A stretch of 64,000 nucleotides of DNA from Trueperella bonasi (GTDB lineage Bacteria > Actinomycetota > Actinomycetes > Actinomycetales > Actinomycetaceae), in NCBI RefSeq assembly GCF_030811535.1, contig NZ_JAUSQX010000001.1, positions 1,550,001-1,614,000 of the forward strand, read 5' to 3'. The notes under the pieces are model-generated. The model did not search any database. It saw only the letters and a program-made list of their open reading frames with translations, and was not told the origin of the DNA. A program made the translations under genes and the position numbers. This document shows, piece after piece, positions 60,454-64,000 of the stretch (positions within the stretch are counted from its first letter, which is position 1; each line of letters starts with the position of its first letter).

Positions 60454-61050
60454 GGGCTCTTATAGGCGAGGTTCGTCTCCGCATCCAGCAGAGATTAAGA
60501 GCTACGAGCAAGTTTTTGAACGGAACGGAAATAGTGGAGCCAAAGACCTCGCATTTGATAAGGGGCGAGATTGCCGCGAATCGGCTGCTGAGCAGGGGTT
60601 TTGCTGATTCGAGTACCGTTGCGCCCCTTCTTTTGGGGTAGTCATGCGGGTCGTCCGGAGCGGTTCTAGCCGCCGTTGCTGTGCGCTGCACGACGGGGGT
60701 CTGGTTCGGTGCTAGCGTTGGCGAGTTCAAGGTGAGGGGTGCCCGAGGGTAGGTCGAAGACATCAGACGAAAATATGCGGTGACAGAACTGCCGACAAAC
60801 CGACGAACCCCACCAACTGGATGCCCGCAAGACGTGGCAAGCGTGATTTAGTGGTACTTTCCGTGTGTGAGCCCAAGGATTTGTGGTTCTATCAAATGCG
60901 TTTCCAGTACACTGTGATCAGAAGCCGCACAGTGTTGCGGTTCTTCCTCCGAAGAACTTTGCGACATCCAAGTTGGTAGTCGCTTGACGCCTACAAGCCT
61001 AGGAACTCGGCAACTTCAAGGTCTGTTAGAGCCGTTTAAGGGGATTCGAC
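60454..61050. other. Gene-poor region upstream of the AAA ATPase
   Basis: No convincing gene. A 111-codon reverse frame (60428-60763) has no recognisable motif and atypical composition. The left copy of a 16-bp inverted repeat lies at 60714-60729. Confidence 0.4.
60714..60729. repeat. 16-bp inverted repeat, left copy
   Basis: AGCGTTGGCGAGTTCA, the exact reverse complement of 63414-63429; similarity extends a further 8 bases outward with a 2-base gap. The pair brackets the AAA ATPase gene. Confidence 0.7.
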
Positions 61051-63312
61051 ATGATTCAGGTCAAGAGCAATGAATCTTTGCGGAATGTTGCAAAGGATTC
61101 GTTAGTTGGAATACAGCTGTTGACGGATTCAGTTTTCTTTGGAATTAACGGAGCTGGAAAGACAACGGTATGTGAGGTACTGAGTCGGGCAACCACTTTC
61201 GATGATAAGCGGAAAGACAATAGTGAACCTATTCTTCTCTATGCGTTTGACGACCAATGGCGAAGAGACAAGGTTGGCGACTTCATTGAAGGCGGGGCAG
61301 CCCAAGGTGTCACTACTGTAGTCCTAAGTGATGACGCTGGTGACCTTGAAAAGAAGATGCGGATAGCGCAAGAAGAGTGGGAATCAGCTAGAAAAGATGT
61401 TGCGGCAAAGCAGGAAGAAGAAGATGACAAAAGCAAGAGCCTAGAGGGGATCGTTGAAAAGGTTGCGAACGGCGTCCGGGAGGACCTTAAGGAAAAGTGT
61501 GCAAATTTAGGAGGGCGGCAGTTTCAGCGCCGCGAAATACGTGCATTGCTGGAGAGGGGCGAAGCCTCACCACTGGCCCAAAATGAGGTTCAGGAAAACA
61601 TACGTATAGCAAACTCTGATGATCCTGGTTTCCTTCCTGATTTACCGAATCTCCCGGATGGCTGGGTCTTTTCCGATGAACTCTGGCAGAAGACTGCCGA
61701 AAAATCGTCAACTGCTCAGACGGTGGCCATGGCTATAAACGATTGGGTTCGTGAAGGCATGAATAGGCATAAGGTTGGGGACTCATGCCAGTTTTGCGGG
61801 GGTGAAGTTTCGGCGCAGAGACTAGTAAGCCTTGAAAATGCAATCCGAGAGGTCGAGGCAGAGGCTCCCGCACTAGTCAAAAGTGAACTAGGAGAATGCA
61901 AGAGCGCCATATCAGCACTAAAGGCTTTCGAAGTGGTTCTAAAAGGGACTAATCTCGATACTTCAATTTACAGTTCAGAATTATCTTTGCAGAAGGCGGA
62001 GGTACTGCTTGAAGTGCAGGCTGTTTTAGTGCAGCTTGATGACTCTGCGAACATTCTTGGCGATCGCGTGAGAGATCCGTACGGCTTGATTCAAGGAGAT
62101 AAGCCAGATGTGCGATTCTCTGCACTTCAAGCAAAGTACAACGATCTTCAAGGCTCACATGACAACGTCAGTGCAGAGATAGCCAAGCACTCTGCCAACA
62201 AGGAATCTGCCATTGTGCTTCTGAAGAAGCACTGCTGCGCCGTAGATGGGGCAGGATGGAGCGAAGCCAAGAAGGCGCGTGACGATGCTGCCAAAGCCAA
62301 ACAAACGGCGCAGGAAGCGGAAAGAGCTGCCAAGAAAAGCCTTGACAAACTTAAGAAACAAGTTTCAACTACTGCTGCGACTGCTGAATTCCTTGATAAA
62401 GCCTTGTGCATGATCTTGGGTGACGGAAATTTGCGTGTCTCTGAAGGAGACACTGGTGAGGGGTATCGAATTACCCGCCAGGGTGAGAAAGCCATAGCTA
62501 TGTCCGAAGGCGAGAAAAAGTTGGTTTCATTGCTCTACTTCTGTGCTGAGTTTTTGGCGGAGGATCGCAAACAGTCACTGAAAAATAGCGTGGTGATCTT
62601 TGATGATTTGGGGTCCGAGCTAGACGAGGCAAGACTTCTTGCAGTGGATAGATTCATCTCCGGCCACTTCCAGAACCCGAAGCCTGCCTCGCTGGTGTAT
62701 TTCACACACAGTCACACTTATCTAAAAATCCTACAATCTCGCCTTTCCGACAAGGCTGTTCCCAAGAAAAATGGCGAGGCTCCGAAAGCAGTATTCTACG
62801 AGGTTTATAAGGACACTTTTGGATGCGTGGAGCAATCCACACGTTGCCGGCGATGGGATAACGACGCTGTGCGACTGACCAACGACTACTGGCTTTCATT
62901 TTATATGGTGCTGCGAGCTTTTGAGGATTTGCAAGACGGCAATCCACCAGAGTTGGGAACCGGGAACTTCTGTCGCAAGGTGCTCGAGGGGTTCACCGAG
63001 TTCCGGGCGCCTAACAGCGATCAATTTGGTTCTCGCATCGATACTATTGTCGCCCAGGAGAAAATTTCGATGTCGCCCGCTTTGTCGAAAATCGTTAACA
63101 ACTTGTCTCATACCGATTTAAATAGATCTGGCGGTGTTTTGTCGAGGAATGAAGTTGAGCTTGCCGTGATTCAAACACTTAACTTTCTTCAAATCGTTGA
63201 CCCCAAGCATTTTCGCGCGCTACTGGTCAAATTCAGGGGCAAGGAGGGGGCAAAGAAGCTTGAATCGGATATATCGTTGCGCATCGATCGCGCAATCGCC
63301 ATCGACCTGTAG
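61051..63312 (+). CDS. AAA_13-type ABC/SMC-like ATPase with zinc-hook motif (candidate defence protein)
   Basis: 753 residues. Walker A FFGINGAGKTT (29-39); coiled coil (100-170); a CxxC hook SCQFCGG (Cys246, Cys249) flanked by coiled coil (250-460); ABC-like signature MSEGEKKLVSLL; Walker B VVIFDDLGSELDEAR (Asp518, Asp519); an H-loop-like LVYFTHSHTYL; and a C-terminal domain with IVNNLSHTDLN (His687). This order resembles RloC, a Rad50-like anticodon nuclease, and other AAA_13 phage-defence ATPases, but I could not identify a nuclease triad with confidence. AAGGGG precedes the ATG. It is a single gene ended by a terminator and composition is AT-richer than core genes, suggesting acquisition. 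Confidence 0.75.
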   Translation: MIQVKSNESLRNVAKDSLVGIQLLTDSVFFGINGAGKTTVCEVLSRATTFDDKRKDNSEPILLYAFDDQWRRDKVGDFIEGGAAQGVTTVVLSDDAGDLEKKMRIAQEEWESARKDVAAKQEEEDDKSKSLEGIVEKVANGVREDLKEKCANLGGRQFQRREIRALLERGEASPLAQNEVQENIRIANSDDPGFLPDLPNLPDGWVFSDELWQKTAEKSSTAQTVAMAINDWVREGMNRHKVGDSCQFCGGEVSAQRLVSLENAIREVEAEAPALVKSELGECKSAISALKAFEVVLKGTNLDTSIYSSELSLQKAEVLLEVQAVLVQLDDSANILGDRVRDPYGLIQGDKPDVRFSALQAKYNDLQGSHDNVSAEIAKHSANKESAIVLLKKHCCAVDGAGWSEAKKARDDAAKAKQTAQEAERAAKKSLDKLKKQVSTTAATAEFLDKALCMILGDGNLRVSEGDTGEGYRITRQGEKAIAMSEGEKKLVSLLYFCAEFLAEDRKQSLKNSVVIFDDLGSELDEARLLAVDRFISGHFQNPKPASLVYFTHSHTYLKILQSRLSDKAVPKKNGEAPKAVFYEVYKDTFGCVEQSTRCRRWDNDAVRLTNDYWLSFYMVLRAFEDLQDGNPPELGTGNFCRKVLEGFTEFRAPNSDQFGSRIDTIVAQEKISMSPALSKIVNNLSHTDLNRSGGVLSRNEVELAVIQTLNFLQIVDPKHFRALLVKFRGKEGAKKLESDISLRIDRAIAIDL

Positions 63313-63331
63313 AACTGTTCCGCATAGCTGA

Positions 63332-63359
63332 GCCCGCCTCACCCGAGGGCGGGCATTTT
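63332..63359 (+). terminator. Terminator after the AAA ATPase gene
   Basis: GCCCGCC and GGCGGGC pair across a 9-base loop, followed by ATTTTC. Confidence 0.75.
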
Positions 63360-63413
63360 CATGCCCATAACTAGCCGTTGCTCAACCCGCCAACGCTCTG
63401 ACTAGGGAAAACG

Positions 63414-63429
63414 TGAACTCGCCAACGCT
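63414..63429. repeat. 16-bp inverted repeat, right copy
   Basis: TGAACTCGCCAACGCT, reverse complement of 60714-60729. A partial direct copy, CCGCCAACGCTC, lies just before it at about 63387-63398. Confidence 0.7.
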
Positions 63430-63500
63430 CGCCGAAATTTAGATCCCCAAGGGCATACTCGCCAAACGGAACCCCGGCCTTATCAAATCCGAGGTCATAG

Positions 63501-63574
63501 TGGAGCGGGTGACGAGAATCGAACTCGCACTATCTGCTTGGAAGGCAGAGGCTCTACCATTGAGCTACACCCGC
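63501..63574 (-). tRNA. tRNA-Gly (TCC)
   Basis: Acceptor GCGGGTG/CACCCGC, D arm GCTCAATGGTAGAGC, anticodon loop CTTCCAA in the stem CTGC/GCAG, T arm GCGAGTTCGATTCTCGT, discriminator T, and an encoded CCA (63501-63503). Confidence 0.95.
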
Positions 63575-63705
63575 TTATCAGAACTTCTGACCAGATGAGT
63601 TTAGCAAGAAAGTTTTCATAACAAAAAACGCACTTGGTGATTTGGCGCTCATTGGCGTATTCCGGATTCGTGTAAGGCGCGTTCGTCAACTATGATGATC
63701 AGGCA

Positions 63706-63782
63706 CGGGGTATGGCGCAGTTTGGTAGCGCGTCCGCTTTGGGAGCGGAAGGCCGTAGGTTCAAATCCTGCTACCCCGACCA
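63706..63782 (+). tRNA. tRNA-Pro (TGG)
   Basis: Acceptor CGGGGTA/TACCCCG, D arm GCGCAGTTTGGTAGCGC, anticodon stem TCCGC/GCGGA around TTTGGGA, T arm GTAGGTTCAAATCCTGC, discriminator A and encoded CCA. The C1 start is typical of tRNA-Pro. Confidence 0.95.
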
Positions 63783-63790
63783 CCAGAAAA

Positions 63791-63827
63791 GCCCGGCAGG
63801 TCAACGAAAAGACCCGCCGGGCATTTT
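63791..63827 (+). terminator. Terminator after tRNA-Pro
   Basis: GCCCGGC-A-GGTC pairs with GACC-C-GCCGGGC around AACGAAAA, followed by ATTTTCG. Confidence 0.75.
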
Positions 63828-63907
63828 CGTGCCGAAGGGGTGGCCCCGCCATTTCCCCCGCCATTCAAAATACGTCTCGGCGGTACCGCTACGTAGAGCT
63901 TGTTCGC

Positions 63908-63996
63908 GGAGGTTGGTTTCGCTTCCGGGGGTTGGTGTTGCTTGGGGAGGTCGGTAAGCCACGGAAGCTCGGAAAAACGGTGGTTTACCGATCCCC
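63908..63996. repeat. Dispersed 19-bp-unit/hairpin repeat, copy 3 (cut by window end)
   Basis: Two tandem 19-base units (63908-63926, 63927-63945) lead into the hairpin arm GGAGGTCGGTAAGCCAC (63946-63962), with its partner at 63980-63996. The right tail is outside the window. Confidence 0.75.
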
Positions 63997-64000
63997 ATGA

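Noticed and set aside
60428-60763. 111-codon reverse frame between the methyltransferase-like gene and the AAA ATPase
   Set aside because: No recognisable motif, no ribosome-binding site, and it overlaps one of the 16-bp inverted repeats; treated as noncoding.
61051-63312. Firm assignment of the AAA ATPase as a PrrC/RloC anticodon nuclease
   Set aside because: ATPase and hook motifs agree, but the Arg-Glu-His nuclease triad could not be placed with confidence.

Overview
The window looks like a chromosomal segment of a moderately GC-rich, facultatively fermentative actinobacterium, most likely of the Actinomycetaceae (Trueperella/Arcanobacterium-like). This is an inference from gene content: a pyruvate formate-lyase system, a mycothiol-type DsbA-like protein of the Rv2466c family, a CC-star protein, a DUF3516 helicase, an orn gene, actinobacterial leader peptides and many apparently leaderless promoters. 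No rRNA, CRISPR array, intact IS element, prophage or origin was seen.

Layout. 0-9.4 kb: tail of a methyltransferase, ilvD, an AmmeMemoRadiSam locus in which only the Memo gene is intact, an AAE-type transporter, then ilvB-ilvN-ilvC behind a leaderless leader peptide with a classical attenuator. 9.6-16.5 kb: aspA, a VapBC-type toxin-antitoxin pair, an Aer-like PAS protein, a YeiH-type transporter and a repetitive alanine-rich sortase-anchored surface protein. 16.5-17.7 kb: a gene-poor scar with a degenerate IS3-family element and gene fragments. 17.7-24.4 kb: leuB-ilvE with a relic of cimA, then a pyruvate formate-lyase whose glycyl-radical domain is a separate gene, and its activase. 24.4-33.4 kb: YggS-type PLP protein, DUF3516 helicase, tRNA-Lys, ATP-grasp enzyme, tRNA-His, an APH-type kinase, a two-component system, orn and tRNA-Arg. 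33.5-43.4 kb: two dynamin-like GTPases, a lysE pseudogene, ssb, ettA, tesB, malQ, a cysteine-less EIIB-like protein and an atypical tag. 43.5-50.6 kb: DsbA-like protein, DUF808 membrane protein, M13 peptidase, rpiB, cysE-cysK behind a polycysteine leader peptide, a YigZ protein and rpmF. 50.7-58.3 kb: a dispersed repeat next to a broken metB, a MaoC/Rossmann fusion, a lipoprotein, an operon of cstA, a CC-star gene and an ArsA-like ATPase, and a DenV-like glycosylase. 58.4-64 kb: a decaying accessory stretch with a toxin-antitoxin pair between 19-bp direct repeats, a twice-broken HTH-membrane gene, an internally deleted methyltransferase-like gene, a large zinc-hook AAA ATPase between 16-bp inverted repeats, tRNA-Gly and tRNA-Pro.

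The genes fit together as branched-chain amino acid synthesis (ilvD, ilvBNC, leuB, ilvE), with the alternative citramalate route to isoleucine lost; fermentation at the pyruvate node (split PFL, activase, plus CstA, which in known members takes up pyruvate or peptides); and cysteine synthesis (cysE-cysK), beside a broken metB. Reductive decay is a theme: at least seven gene relics are readable.

The signals I consider most worth following are: (1) a dispersed repeat made of 19-bp tandem units ending in a hairpin, in three copies, one with a 14-G tract; (2) the two-gene pyruvate formate-lyase; (3) the lone zinc-hook AAA ATPase bounded by inverted repeats, a candidate defence gene; (4) a recurrent TANNNT-N6-start arrangement in front of about a dozen genes, implying widespread leaderless translation; and (5) the cstA/CC-star/ArsA operon.
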